Assembly (NCBI GenBank): GCA_003342895.1
Contig: PTFA01000496.1
Span: 124,001 to 188,000 of the forward strand
Direction: 5' to 3'
Origin: Casuarius casuarius
Lineage: Eukaryota; Chordata; Aves; Casuariiformes; Casuariidae
DNA length: 64,000 bases
Shown here: positions 1-14,410 of the stretch, piece by piece
Position numbering within the stretch: the first letter of the stretch is position 1
Layout of the letters: the number at the start of each line of letters is the position of its first letter
Notes under the pieces: model-generated
The model's database searches: none
What the model was told of the DNA's origin: nothing
Seen by the model: the letters and a program-made list of their open reading frames with translations, nothing else
Translations under genes and position numbers: made by a program

Positions 1-2091
1 TTCAAATCTAGTCTATAAATTCTGATTAGCAAACTGCAAACCTAGAAACCACCTCTCACCTATTACAAAGTAAAGGTTTCTCTCTGTCGCCTAATGAGAC
101 AGTCAGTTGGGCTGGCACAAGAATTAATAAAAATGGGTTTCAGAGGCTGTGACCATAACAGGACTGTGAAAATCGGACATAACTACACAAGTCCATTTGT
201 CAAAAAGTTAATTAATTAATTCTGTGAGGAAGATCCTACATATCTATATATTCAATGCTTGGCAGAGGGGAATTGAAAATCAAGTAACATTAGTTATTAA
301 GTGGTTATTTATACCTGTAAATATATAACTGACTTTTGCAGTTAGGAGCTCTTTGAAAGATGGTTGCATCAGTTCTCAGTGCAGTTCGCAATTAACGATA
401 TAAGTGCAATACTTGGGAAGTGAAAGTTTTCCTATCCTGTTTAAGGACTAGAGTCTTGGCCTGAGTTGCAGGGCTCGTATATTGAAAATACCGCTGACAC
501 TAAAGGCCATGTATTGTGTTGTATTTGCTCCACTACTTGACACCATCTCTGAGTTTTGCAAGATAAATATTCATTATTTTTTAAGTTCACTTCTTCATGT
601 GTAAACAAAGGAAGGACTGATCTATAATGGCAGTGTTTTTAAAATGTGCTTCTTGAACTGTTTTATGTCTAATACAAAAATCCATTACTAGTATAAGTTA
701 TTAAATGTAGTGTATTTAAAATTCAGCTTTAAGATTATGATTTGCTGGAGATGAAAGTAAAATCTTAGCCTCTCCATTTTTTCTTACGGGGGATTTCTTT
801 TTCCTTAATGTGCCTCTTTTCCCAGGCCTTTGCCTGCTACAGATTTTCATGATTCAAGAGTTAAAAAGCCAACTCAGGGTCCATAAATCAGAAGACAGTT
901 TTACTTATCAGAGTGCTGTTTTTCACCTCAATAGACTGCTGGTTCTGTCACTGGTGCCAGGCTCTGCCTTATCGCTCAGCCATCAGCCCTGCATAGCGGA
1001 ATGCTCTTTGTTTGGATTATTTACTTCTACTATAAACAAAGATTAGAGCAAAAAATTTCAACTACGGGGCCCATGCACTGTCAAACTGTTACTGGAAAAT
1101 CACTGTCGTGTGTTGCTTAAAGTTGCTTGCTTTTCAAAAACACAACCGGCAGTAGGACCTTTGTTTTTTAATACCAGAGTATTTCAGACACGCTAAGAAT
1201 GATGAGAGAATGGCCTAGAGTTCTATATCTATAAAAGCTTTGTTTTATTGCATAGTCAGTTATCAAATGTGTAACACAGTGAATGTAATATGTATTAAAA
1301 GTGAACTACACGGTACTGAGAATTTGATTTGATGGATTAGCCATGTTTTATCTGAGATTCTTTATACTGAACATCATACGAGATTTCTAGGACAGTTTTG
1401 TTTCAGATGAACCGATGACACGTTATAGATAGTCTTTCTTTTACGATCTTTCAGTGTCTCCTATCTGAAATCAGGAGATGTTCAGAAGAACCGAAGCAGG
1501 AGAGTCAAAGTGTTTTGAGTCTTGAAAAAATACCTGTGTGTTAGGGTAGCAGTTACTTCCAGTGCTACTTACTGAGCTCACCCATCTCAAATTAACCACA
1601 GCATTTATGGTTTGCACCCATAACTATAGGTGGCATAACACTTTATCTCTGAAGATGTCTGCTCAAGATGTAGGTCAAAGTCATGAGAATGTTCACCTCT
1701 GTTTGTCTGCGGTTCATTTCTATTAATTCTCCTGCCCTGATATTCGATAATGCTTTTCTTCCTGTGAAACATAATGAAACCATGACTTAAGCAGGAAAAA
1801 GAGTGTGAATTGCCCTTTTGGTTTTGTTAGCTTTGCACAGAAATAAATATATATATATTTATTATTATGTTAAATCTTTGATTTCTCAAAGTATGAAAAG
1901 TTTTGCTTTTCAGTGTAGAGATGCTTCCTCCTATAATACAAAAGTAGACTTGGAAAATTTGTCGAATATAGAGTTGGGCTTCCGCACCACCTGTCCCTTT
2001 AATGAGAGTAGTATACAGAGAAACAAAATGGACTCTTTTATTCATAGACTGTTAGAAGAGCTCCTTTTTGCTTCATAGTTGAATCTTGTTG
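1..2091. other. Intronic DNA, nothing recognised
   Basis: AT-rich sequence with short chance reading frames. Around 1900-2080 the sequence looks somewhat constrained, being less repetitive and with a mixed composition, but I see no specific motif to support a call. Confidence 0.6.
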
Positions 2092-2141
2092 AACTCCCTT
2101 CCTAGGTAACTCCCTAGGAACCTGTTTAACTCCCTTGCTAG
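2092..2141. repeat. Short degenerate tandem motif AACTCCCTTNCTAG
   Basis: The 14-base word occurs at 2092-2105 and 2128-2141, with one base different. A shorter copy, AACTCCCTAG, lies between them at 2108-2117. This is a small local duplication with no evident function. Confidence 0.6.
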
Positions 2142-3929
2142 ATAAAACCCCTGGAATTTAATAAGCTTCTCCCCAAATATATTTAATGGGCTTACTGACA
2201 TATTAAAATTGTATACCATATTGGTGGCACATAGATTGGCCAGTGTAATTGATTAATAATGGTACTTAAAATATTTATAAAGGCATATTGAGTTGGTGTG
2301 TATATAGATATACCACAACAATGGCAAAAAGCATTAATAAATCACCCATTCCCAAACTGTAATGATAATATAAATTATATATAGTCTATTATTGTACAGA
2401 TTATATATAGTATATTACCCACACAAATCTTATAATCTTGTGCAGATTTAGTTTATTGACTACTAAAGGATTTTGCAATGTCATGAAAAGATTCCAAAAT
2501 CAAAATGACTTGCGATCATTCAAACCTCGACAAGGTGAACGTACATTTTAGTGCCATTGAAGTAGTGTGTTGCACTCTGGTTTAAACATTCTCTGGGAAA
2601 GGGTGTGTTGCTATGAATATGTATTTCATTAACTGCTCCACCGGCCAGACTTTCTTTCGTGACTGTGTGGGAGTGTGAAGCTGAAAAACACATACCACAT
2701 CCATCTGTCTGAAACAAAATTATTTTCCTACTAAATTTCTCATTTTGTTGCTGCCATTTTGTAAAAATCTGTACAGTTTGCTTCGAGATTGGAGATGACC
2801 ATCTGCTTCCTCTGGGAGAACCACCAGAGAAATCAAAGGGGTAGTGTTATGAGGGGACAACAGACTAGGAAACTGCAGTGGATCCTTCTGGGCTCAGAAT
2901 GCCTCAGTCCTTGAACCTCTGTCTCAGCTTCAGCATTGTTACTTTTACAGTTGGGAACAGCAGCCTTTCAAGCACTATGCAGGATCTGCATTTCCATTAA
3001 CTGTCTGTGGAGAGGCCCTTTCTAGCCATCATGCTCTGTGTCGTACAAATGTGCAATGATCGTTGTAACAGGAGAAACTTCCTTGCAAAACATTTAGGGA
3101 GATACGTGGTTGTGTGTGAATAAATGATAAAATTGGCAGAAGTTACAAATGGAGTGGTATAAAAAATGGATCATTAAGAGGAAAAAAGAGCTAAAACACC
3201 ATATTTTTCTTGACTTGTGGACAGCATCTGTAAACAACCTATTGTTTTTGGGTTACCACATTCAACCCACAAGAGGGGAAGTGGTTATACAGGCAATTGG
3301 GTAGTTTCACACTAACAGTTTTTCTTTTGAGAAACAATGTCATTTTCACAGGTGAAGATGACTCTTTCTGTGTGCAACTGCCTTCTCCTTTCAGGAAAAC
3401 TTTAAGTATGGGACTAAGGAAAAGAGCAGAAAACTTTAGGGACTCACATTCTCTCAGGATGATGCTTCTGCCACCTCTTCCCACCCAATTACTCCTCCAG
3501 TGTTAATGCCTTAATGACTGTCCCATCTTGCTTGATACAAAACAGCAAAATCATGGGTTCTTTTCTTTTTACATTTGGTCCTGGGAGTTTCAAATATACT
3601 GCATCTGAAAACATTACCAAACAGAAATTTCATACTCTGTTACTTACACTGTGAACAGCCTGCCTGAATACCAATACTCTATGCAAGGCTTTCTGCTCCC
3701 CAAATTAAAACTTGTGCTTTAATTCAGAAAGAGATATCAAGAATTGTCTGTCTTCTGGAAGGACTGCCAGAATATACCTCACAGTGTTCTAATAAAATAT
3801 GGAGAATTATCATGGGTGTCTTCCTAATTAGAGAATTTAGAGTTGGATCTTTGAAGGATTTTAAAGGAATTAAGCGACCAAATTCCATTGAATTTCAATA
3901 ACAGTGCTGAAGAGTTACAGGATACTCAC
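2142..3929. other. Intronic DNA, nothing recognised
   Basis: No exon-like or repeat signature was identified. The overlapping opposite-strand reading frames at about 3239-3506 are chance frames without family resemblance. Confidence 0.55.
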
Positions 3930-4035
3930 ACTGCTTGCTGTAGATATGTAACGCAGATGCCTACATTAGGAGCTTTGGCTGCCTAAACTGGGGAACGGCA
4001 ATTGAGATCACCTAAGTTAGGTGCCTTCAGTTAAA
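3930..4035. repeat. Possible ancient amniote repeat fragment (TTAGGTGCC type)
   Basis: The stretch contains GATGCCTACATTAGGAGC, GGCTGCCTAAAC and CACCTAAGTTAGGTGCC. This resembles the TTAGGCACCTAA-rich fragments scattered through turtle, crocodile and bird genomes. A similar snippet (GTTAGGCTCCTAAATTTAGG) is at about 8108-8127. The family cannot be named from sequence reading alone. Confidence 0.3.
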
Positions 4036-4331
4036 TAATGTGAATGCCTGATTTCTCTAAGGCTCTTTTGATTAATTATGATAATTTTTTCTTTTGTAGT
4101 CCTAATAAATTCCTTCCAGAGCCCCAGATTTCCCCAGGCCATGTAACTGGAGACTGGTGGGGATTTCTAAATGCTTTCTTTAATGCTTTCATTTTTCTGA
4201 GAAATGGGGAGTAGATTAGAAGCCGTAACTCTGTGCAAGTTTCTCCCACCCATTTTTGTGCTCCCACAAGTCTTGCACTGGACCAGCTGGCATATGGTTA
4301 GTAACTTTTTGATTGTCCATGTCGTTCTGGG

Positions 4332-4351
4332 AAAAAAAAAAAAAAAAAAAA
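4332..4351. repeat. Poly(A) tract, 20 bases
   Basis: Twenty consecutive A residues. It could be the relic of a retroposon tail, but the upstream sequence is not recognisable and no target-site duplication is evident. Confidence 0.9.
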
Positions 4352-7300
4352 CGTGTAGAAGGATTTAATTAATTAACTTTATTTCACAATTTTGCAGCTA
4401 ATTTAGACATTAAGAAAAGCAATCGAACAAAAAGGCCTCTCCAAAGGAAGAAAAGTGTCATGTTCAATAGTACAATGGACCACTCGGAGTCATCTGAGTA
4501 ACTCTGCAGTATGCTGAGTGTTGCTATTGGTTGTAATAGTTATCTATTTGTCCAAATTCATCTGCATGAAAGTTGACTTGAAGCAAGATGTACTATATTT
4601 CTTCTGGAAATTTTTGAAGCTATTATGGGGCAAACCTACATAGTGACATCCTCTTTTCAGGCAATGTTGCAGGAGAATGCTGCTTTTTCAAACCTGAAAT
4701 AACTGATAAATGCCTTTTGGGCCTGCTCCCTTCTCTCTGAACTCTTAAGATTGTCATATTTCAGCAAATAAGCAACTGTGAATCTTCTTACATTTCTTTT
4801 GCATGGCTGCTTTTGATCAATAATTGTGACTTTTAAGAAGGAGCTAAATATTTTTTTCTTTTTGAAATCTAGGCCAGAACAAAGCACTTTGAACTGGCAG
4901 AACATGCTTAAAACACATAAAGGGATAGCTGTTGGCTGATTTCTGATGATATGCACAGAGTGCAGATCTGCAGGTGGCTCTATAGACAAGAACGTGCAGT
5001 TAGACAAAAGAATTAGATTGTAGTTGAGCTGCCTTGAGAATGGTGGGAACACTGAAAACAGGACTTAAAAGTAGTAAGATTCCTGAGTGTAGGTTTTAGC
5101 CTGTAAGGTGTTACCGAAAACAGCCAAGCAGACCTTGTGTATCAATCAGTCAACAGGAACAATAAATGAATAACCAGAAGAAGGTGATGGAAAAAACAAT
5201 CTTGGACAGCATCGGACATTTGCTTCAATGTGTAAGAATGGAAAACCGATCCAGCACAGATGCTGTGGCTTTCTCAGAGGGTTTAAAAAGAGATCTGCAT
5301 GCTGCAGAAGTTAACTTAGCCTGAGCCCTTGTTTCCCTCTCCTTTAAACTCTTACTGTCTCCACAGTTGCCAAAAGGGTTTAAGAAAAAGAGGTATCAGA
5401 CTTGTTTGGGGAAATAGTTGGAGGACCAGGGCTAGTAATGAGACACTGCTGGTAGTAGAGAGCTCTACATGCTTGTATGTTCCTTGTTCCATGATTTTAG
5501 TTTACAGAAACATGTGGATGGTTTAACAGTTCCCATTTTCTTTAAGTCGGTTGAAACAGACGTGTTCTTCTATATCTAAAGCCAGTTATTCAGAGAGCAG
5601 AGGCTTATAAGCAAGTCTCAGTTCTGTCCTCAATGAAAAGGAGCCAAGGACTGAACAGTTTCTGAGGTCACTGTTGGCCTTCATCCCTTCCACAGCTAAG
5701 CAGTGTAAAGAGACTAGTTCATGCAGGTGGTACAGAGAACCTGGAGCTAATATTTATTGCAGCCATGATACAGTATAAGGCAATGATTTACTTGATTAAT
5801 TTCCATTCTTTGTAGTAGTACATCCCAACCATTTGACTTACTGCTGAGACATACTCAAGAAGTTGGGGAAGAGTTTTTGTGAAGTTGTCAAGAGCTGCAT
5901 TACTGGACTCCAAATAAAAACCTGACCTGTAGAAAATAAAGATTATCAATATAAACAATGCATTTTATATCTGTGCAGTGGCCTTCAAGACAAAGTAAAA
6001 AGTACGAGTTCATCTAGAGAATGAGACATAAATAGAATATAGTACCCTACCTGTCAAGAAAGAGGAAGTGTTATTTTTGAGTATAGCTTGAAGTAATACT
6101 CACTTGTTTTTTTTTCAGGATAGGACTCTGCAGGGGTTCAGTGCTCTCTTTGGTCTTATTTGAATGGTATTTTATCAGTCAGACAAAATAATACTAAACT
6201 ATTAATATCATTCTGGTAAGTCTTCTAAAACAGATTAGAATAAAGATTTAATATTCTACTTTCTGTGAGGAGCCTGATGCCCACCATGTAGTGCTGTAAT
6301 AAAATGGAAACAAATGAGCCAGCTCGAAGTTATGGCTCTCCATGGTTTTTAGGTCTCTCATACATTTTTATAAAACATATATGAGAACTTCTGAATTGTT
6401 AAATTGGGTTATTTTTTTAAATGAAATTGTGTTCCAATACAGATCTGAAGTAAAATTCTGCATGCGGCTACATTTGCAATGTGAGGTATGAGCACTTCAG
6501 TAACGTGAATGACCTGACTACTGAGTAGAATTTAAAAATAAATAATTTTATTACAGTAAGTAATTATATGATAAGATAATGATGTGTTGTTTAATCAGCA
6601 AGTTGCAGATCTTGCAAGATAAATAGCCTATTAAAAATAATCTTATTTCTGGACATTGAGATTTTAAAAAACATATTGGTTTATGTGAACTCTAGTAAGA
6701 ATTTGCTGGAGATAGACTTACCTGAAAGAAGCTAAATGTAGTTCCTAGTGTTCACAGAAGTGTAAACGGAATAGCTTATGAGTAATACATGTGCAACTCA
6801 CTTGAGTAATAATGGCAATGATTTGGGTTTCATGCATCAAGCTGAAAGAGGAATCCATCATCTTCTCCAATAAAATTATTATTTTTCTTCACATAAGGTT
6901 ATCGGAAGTTTGGGGATTTTGTTGGCTTTTTACATGACTGAATGTTCATCATTATGCTCTTACTAAATGTCTTTTCCTCTGAGACAGCAAAAATTGTCCT
7001 AAGAGAAGGTTATTAAGGAACTACTACTATCTCTGGCAATTTAACTTTAGCACTTGGCATTCTTTTCCTTCCAACAGCATTGTAAATGCTGGTAGTTTAT
7101 TTTTACTCCTAAGTTAGCTTTGCATCAGAACAAACATCCCTAAAATGCATTAGCCTCACAGCAAAGGAGTGGAAACCTATGAAGCAGGAAGCCTGACAAG
7201 GTCTTCAGGGAAATCTTGAGTGCTTTTGGGAATGATTTATTTTCAAAGGGCTTAAGCGAAATCAGCTCCAGAAAAGATATGAATGTTTCGGCAAGGTGTA

Positions 7301-10300
7301 GGGAAAAGACAATGTGGCTCCAGCATGGGCTTTGCCTTCTGCAGATAATTTCACTGAAACTACAGAACACACCTTTATGTTTTTACAGGCACTTATTCAC
7401 AGAAGAATACAGCTTATCAAGGGTATGACAGATTTTATTAAAAACTATAAGATGAGACAATCTGTGAATACATTAGGCCACTGACTAGATGAACCAGATG
7501 TAACTGTAACCATGGGATCCTTGTACTTTCAGGTCAGAAATTTTAGAGGGACAACAGATTGAGTTTCACAGGCTGGAGGAAGCATTAGTAGACATGGGCA
7601 GGAACAGCATTGTGTCAGAGCTCCCAACTGCAAGGTGGTTTTGGCAGCACAACTGTTCCTGGTGAAAGAATAGGTCAAATTGAATGGATTCTGTTCTTAA
7701 TTAGATACCTGAAGATACTTGTATTGCATAGATAAAGAGCAAATACCAAAAAGCACATTGTGTAGCTAGGAGTCAACACCATGTAAGCATAAGCATTTCT
7801 GCACTGTGTGCCAGGAAGAGCATGGATTTCATTGCACAGTTCTGAGGTGGACTCTCTCCCTCTTCCCCTGTTCTTCCTTCCTTTCTTTTAGAAGCCATCA
7901 GTCAAGCCAAAAGAGTATTTTTTTACTTTCTGCACTTAGTTTTTTACTTCATGAGTAGAGTCCACAAACTCCAGATTGTGGACAATTTATGATTATGCAA
8001 AGAAGTCCTTTAACAGTATTTTTGAAAAAAGCATAAGTGGGAGCTTGAATTTCATCTTCAGAAGTACCTTAGACATTTAAGGGTTTAAGCCCTGTTCTTT
8101 ATTAATGAGAGTTAGGCTCCTAAATTTAGGCACATTTAGATCTTTTCACAGTTTCTTCCTATGTCTTTTACCTCTATACGGATAAATAATCTGGGGATAG
8201 ACGTTTTTGTTCTTGATAGGCATGTGCCTTCATTCTCTCCCTCCTGCTTTCAGTAGCAGCTCTTTAAGACAAAGGTAACTTAACTCTCCCTGACTCTTGT
8301 CTTTTCCATCTATGTATGTTTCCAAAGTGAACTGGTAATTGCTCCATCCTTGCAAGTGGGGCAGAGCGTGTTCTTTGGACCAAATGCTGTCTGCCTCTAA
8401 TGCAAAAGCTGTTAAAGAAGAAGCCCTAAATTTTAGAACAACATTCAAATTCAGCCTTACAGAAGGCCAATTATTGTGTTCTTAAGCTACTCCCATGTAG
8501 CTCCTAAGATCGTAATTACTCCCTAAAAGTAAAATTTGAAAATTGTTAGCTGGGGAGAGAAACTAGCAGGTGTTACAAAGCTTAATGTGTCTAGACCCCT
8601 CTGAAAGTTTCTTAAATCCTTCTGCTACTACTCTTCATAATCAGATCTGTGTATTTACTGCAGCTTTAGATTTCTGTGTGGAGTTTCATACTTGAAACAA
8701 AATTGTGCAAGGAGATGACCTGAGACCAGTGTGTGGTTCTGATCTGCTGGATCAAATGGGGAACAAACACAATGTGCAGGTTATGAATGTGTAGAATACG
8801 TGACTTGATAACTATAAGGATTTTTTCTGAAGTGTAGTGGAAAAGCCATGGTGCTAACCAGATCTTATATTATATATGATATACAGAAACCTCAAGTAAG
8901 ATGTATTTGTTACAAGAAAAGGTGAAGGTATTCACAGTTCATTTACAAACAACCTTTCCTCCAACTCCTGTATGTGTTTGTGTGCCTGCATGTACATATG
9001 TATATTTATTTACACAAGAAAATATATCTTTTCTTTCTATAAAATTCATTGCTACCCATTTAGAAAACTTTGAAATTATTGAAGTTCCTGGAAGCTATTT
9101 GATGGCTTGTTGTAGTCATGATATGAATTTTGTGCAGCAGTTAGATAAAGTGGACATAAGATATTCCAGACAGTAAACAGAATCAGCTCCGTGGCTCATG
9201 ATGGAATGAGGGCTACAAGCTCTGGTTCTTTTGAAGTATACATGGATGACAAGTAGCAAGATGTTTCTCACTGTTAGTGGATGAGTGAACTGGAGTGCAA
9301 AGTTCTGCAATGCACATGGCGTTCTGTTTTCTAACCTGGAGTCTTAATGTCTTCACCCTCAATACTGTTTTGATACTGATTTAAAAGTCCTGACTTGTGT
9401 GTGCTTTTAGCATTATGACCACAGTCTTTTAATAGTACTGTTGGAAATGAATGAATTTTCACCACTTAATTTCGTCATAGCAAATCTGAGCTTATCTATA
9501 ACTTTCTTTACTTTTTTTTTAAATAGAAACTGGTACATTCTCAAGTGTTGCTTTCTAATTGTTTAACCAAATTATTGTTTTAGAATTTGGTTTTCTAGAA
9601 GGGAACTTTTCTGTAAAAAGCAAAGGAAACACAATGCTAAGTGCAATGAATCTTGAGCCATGTGGCTGTGTTCACCCTTCAGCAGATTAGGTGAGCATGT
9701 GCAAAACAATTTTACTAGGTAAGTAGTAAGTTTTTTCCCCCAACATTTAAAAATTCCAGTGACTTTATCATCTGAACATGCATGTTCCAAGATTTCAAAT
9801 TATGATATGTGACTCATGGAGCGTACAGGTTCCTTTGTGTGTTTTGGAAGTGTATTTTAATTCCTAGAGTAAAAATTGTTTGTCTAATAAAGCTTACGAG
9901 AGCTAAAGTATTCTCTGTGGACTTTGCCAGTTTGCAGATGCAGCCTTGTTCAATCTGACCAAAGCCTGGTAGAAGTTCATTCTTCTTCAGTCAAGCTTTA
10001 CAGTCCTCTTTTCGTTGTAACCTTTGCATTGACTACTATGTACCCTTTAGATCCTGCACCGCACACCTTGTAAAAGTAAGGTTAAGTTTGTGTAGATTCT
10101 CTCTGAAATTAAGCATTTTCCTTACCAGCAGTTACTAAGATCTCATAGTTTGTAAAGCCTGTGCTTTGTCACTCTTTGGAAATAAAACATCTTTCAAAGC
10201 TTTTTGTTCTGGAGAGCTTACAACCTCCGTGTGCTTGTCTGCAAATCTAGCATACTTCTCTAATAGTTAATACCTCAAAAATTTGACAAAGCTTTTAGAG

Positions 10301-12589
10301 ATTAAAATTGTCTTTGTAGAGATAATGGAACATTTTCAATGATGCGGCACGGTAGGGATACTGTATACAATTGACCAGTAGGATGATTTTCACCATAGAC
10401 ATGAATGAAATATAGCTTAAAATTTCTTGATTATAATTGCATTAATATCAAGAAACCTCCAAAAGTGAAACATAGATATTTTCAGTGCTAAAGGGTTGCC
10501 TTCTCTAGTTAATTTCAAAATATTCAACAAAAACAATAGTTTAAAGACTCAAGACCGCAGATAAGAAATGTCTGGGGAGGTAGATGTCTGTTTGTTTTCC
10601 CCAAATGGCTAAAGTCATTTAAAAGTCCAACTTCGTAATTAATGCTGTCTTAACTTAACTAAGCATGGTTGACCAGAGGTTCCATAGCAAAATAGTCACC
10701 CGGAGAAATCTTTCACAGTTTTGTGATTGCAAGTAATTAATGATACTGCAGTGTTCACAAGACATGGTATAGGAAAACCCATGAATTCTGCAATAATGTT
10801 AATTATTTGCCACAGGCTGTAGTAAAGATTTAATGACAGCCACTGTAGACCAAGATATACTTTTAAAATAAATGTGTTAGTTTACAGTAACAATCCTTTT
10901 TCCACAAAGTGAGAACATTTTAAATTTTTGAAATATGCAAAATGTTGCCACACACATCGTATAGATACATTCAGCACTTCTCTGCAAACATATGGGAAAT
11001 ATATGTTTAGTTCCCTTATGGGCAACTTCTTCAGCTCCACTGTATTTCCCAGAATCAGAACAGTCTCTTTAAGAAGAGAAAAAAGGCCATCATATTGTGT
11101 ATGCCAGTTAGCTCTGTTTTTTAACACATGATTATTTTATTGGGGTGTACATTAATTAATCCTGAAGTAAGATCCTGTGTGACATTCAAAGTTGTGTTGA
11201 GTAGCACAGAGTTTAAATATTTTAGTTTTACAACTCTGTTATGCTGGCAGCAAACAATAGTGTCTCAGTGAAGTCAGCATATGAACGCTGCTTGTGATGA
11301 CATCTGGAAGGCTTGTTTTATCTATAAGCACAGTTGTAGACAAATGAAAGCAGACAGATGTAAGGCTGGTGTGGCATCTTTGCCTCAAGCATTCTCTGGC
11401 TGTACATTTTCCAGTGTGTCAAAAACAGGGAGCTTTTTTGTGGAATAAAAACATTCTGTCACATCTGTACACCAACTACTGTGCTGCCTTCTCTGAGCTC
11501 TGAGGTGTAAAATGGCAGATATTGTTCAAAATTTAACACAAAGCCAAATTTCAAAATGCTGAGAACTACCTGAGTGTTTGGAGTATGAGTCACCGAGGGA
11601 CAATAAAAAGCACAAATTATGAGATTACATTGCTAGTTGTATTAATACTGCCTGGTAAGGGAATGGTGTTGGTGATATGGCAAGGATATGCAAATATTTC
11701 TGAGAGTAGCTTTCACACTGATATTTCATTTATATAACGAATGTGTTTGAGGGATGATGGGAAAAAATTCTCTCTGTACAGCAAAGTCTATGAATGCCTC
11801 ATCCTTTAAAAAGAGTAGCCCGAGTCCTCGCACATGAGGCACGCTCTTTATGTGGAGTGACACTCTTAACAGGCCTGATGCTTTTCTGTGTAGATTAATT
11901 TTCTGAAGAGAAAAATACTATGTGTTTGCCGGAGATAAGCGGGGAGGAAAGTGTAGGGAATATTGTGTGAGAGGTTTTATTTTTTATTTTTTTGAATGAG
12001 TTGCTTTGCTGTAGTTTTCACCAGGGATCTTAGCTGATACAAGCAGTAAAACTCACTGCACCTGCCATGGTGCATGCAATTCAAGCACGAGTGTCTGGAG
12101 GTTCATGGATGAAATACTCCATCCAGTGTATGTGTCACCTAAGCCTTTGCTAATTATGTTTAAATGTATTTTTTAAAGTATTGGAAACTCTGGATAGAAT
12201 ACAGCTTTTGCTAGAAGAGGTTTTTTTCATATACTGTACCCTATGCTGAACAGAAAAACATATTGAGCGTTCACAGATTTAAGTCAGCAATAATATGAAT
12301 TGCAAAGGAAAAAGATACAAGCGACGGGGAAAGCAAGTCCAGAATACCTCCCTGACACTTTTGACTTTCTCCGTATCCTTTGCCTGAATAGCAGTTGGCT
12401 GCTTTCCATTATAGCTTGTTTTTCTGCTGTGGAAGAATCAGTAGCAAAAGGTGGTGAAGTGCACAAGTTTTTTAGTAATAGAGAATCATTACGCTATTAA
12501 CCTGGGAAATGCACAGTTGTCCATTTCCTGTTTGTCCCCACCGCAGTACCATCAATCTATTCAGAGTGCTTTGTATTCAGAGCCCAAGG
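4352..12589. other. Intronic DNA, nothing specific recognised
   Basis: About 8 kb of unremarkable AT-rich sequence with scattered chance frames under 135 codons, including 4657-5052 on the minus strand. None has a recognisable domain, a convincing start context or flanking splice signals. Confidence 0.55.
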
Positions 12590-12920
12590 GCCCCCGATAA
12601 GTGCCTTTGTGTATATAAAATGGCACTTTTTTGTTTTACATGCTGTTAGCATAGGGCAAAGGAAGTGAGTGTGTAATCGCATATGTACAGCAAATAGCCA
12701 TTTGTACCTGCAAGGAGCAAATGGGCCCACTCAGATGGATTGGTCGGCCTTTAATAGCACTTGAGTGAGCTGGTAGGCAGATAGAGATGTACCTGTTACA
12801 CCAGAGACCTGAGGCCCTTGTACCTTTGCATGACTTTTCACTTAAAAACTACTGTTTGTGGTTCAGTGGCTCCATCACTCTATTTGTGTGCCTTTGCTTA
12901 TAAGACCATGGACTGCTCCT
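12590..12920. promoter_or_regulatory. Candidate conserved non-coding element
   Basis: A non-repetitive block of balanced composition with no reading frame. It includes CTGTTAGCATAGGGCAAAG, GCAAATAGCCATTTGTACCTG and GGATTGGTCGGCCTTTAATAG. This texture, dense in homeodomain/CCAAT-type words and lacking simple repeats, is typical of conserved intronic enhancers. The call is inference; it needs an alignment. Confidence 0.3.
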
Positions 12921-14159
12921 GAGAGTCCTGCTTTCTAAAATTTTAATGCTGTAATGCTGACCCCTTGGTAATGTTCCCATATTGGAAAGCGCATTAGCCT
13001 TAACTTGAAGGATGTAGTTTAACAGCCAGCAGTAAATATTTTACTTTGTTCTTCTGAGCATATTTTTTGTCTGGTTTTTTTTGATGTCCAAACTGTAACA
13101 GAAGTAGCAAATCCTATATTCTGACCACAGAACATAGTTTCACATCCACTAAAATTTCGTGTCTTGTCACCTACTTGATTTGAGCTATTGAATAAAGATG
13201 GAGAGATTGAAAGATCTGTAGGTACACATATCTACACAGAGACATCATCAGTAACCTATGCAAAAAGAAAGGATTAGAACTGATTTTCTGTGATTTTTTG
13301 GTATTACAGGAATAACTGTGTTGCATTATTGTAGCAAACATTTTCACTTTTTGAGGTTAGCATTTCTGGCCTTTTCAATATTTCTGGGATAAGAACAAAT
13401 AGACAAGCATGTTGCTTTGACCTGAGTATGATAGGTTGCAAACCTACTGAAAATCCATCTCAGGCCAGAACTACTGTGATTTGCTTACAATTGACTGATC
13501 TTTTGCTTCCAATACAGTAGATCTGTTTTTTTCTGCTTATTATTTTGACTGTTTTTTGTGGGCTTAAAAAATATTTTTAAAGTCTATTTTCTGTAACTTT
13601 TTTGTTAGGGTCCCTCACAGCTAACTGGAAAGTTATTTTAATTGTAAAACTTACTCTTGCCTTTTTTATTGGCTCCATGTGTTTTTATTATTTAATTATG
13701 GTAATGTCCAGAGGCCCATGCTCAGAATTTGGGCACCCATATGCTAGGAGTTGTGCAAAGATGAAGTCAGTGCAGGGAGTACTTACGTATATCAAAATTA
13801 AGTACTTTGATCTGTTTATATTTCCTTTGATATAAATATGAACAATTAATATTCCAGAGTCTGTTTGAATCTTAATTTATTATTATGGATTTGATTTTGC
13901 CTGTTTTTCTCACATTGCATAGGATCTTGCCTCATATAAAATTTTATCCAACTCCTTGGGGACTTTCAGAGGGACAATTCAGTCTAGAAGAGTGAAGAAA
14001 GCTGAATCTGGTCGTTCTAGTTTGTGCACTGTTGACAGTGTGCTGTAAGCTTAAATAATATTACGTTTAACAACCATATAGTGGTAACAATTCAGTTCTA
14101 AGCTTTCATAGCTTTGAATTTTACTGTGGTTTTTGATCCCCTTATTATAAATCTCTTAA

Positions 14160-14410
14160 GTTGCTTTGTATTTCTGCTGCAGGAGAGAGAGCTAATGGTA
14201 AAAATCACAAGATGGTCTTGGAAGCTGAGGGGGGCTTTGTTTTGTGCTCATCACGAGCATAATCCAACAACCTGGCATAATTCAGTGTGATTGATAGCAT
14301 CTTTTAAGGAGGACCTCAGAGCTGAGGTACAGCAGCAGCAGATTCTGCAGCTCATAACTTACTGCTGACGTGCACAAGCACCGAAAAATCACGCATTCAT
14401 TATAACTGGA
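14160..14410. promoter_or_regulatory. Candidate conserved non-coding element
   Basis: A non-coding block with a PBX/HOX-like TGATTGAT at 14288-14295, a short AGC-rich run (CAGCAGCAGCAG) and ordinary flanks. It has no reading frame. The call is inference from texture and motifs only. Confidence 0.27.

Noticed and set aside
4657..5052. 131-codon minus-strand frame
   Set aside because: No recognisable domain, AT-rich codon use and no exon signals. A frame of this length is plausible by chance in 64 kb.
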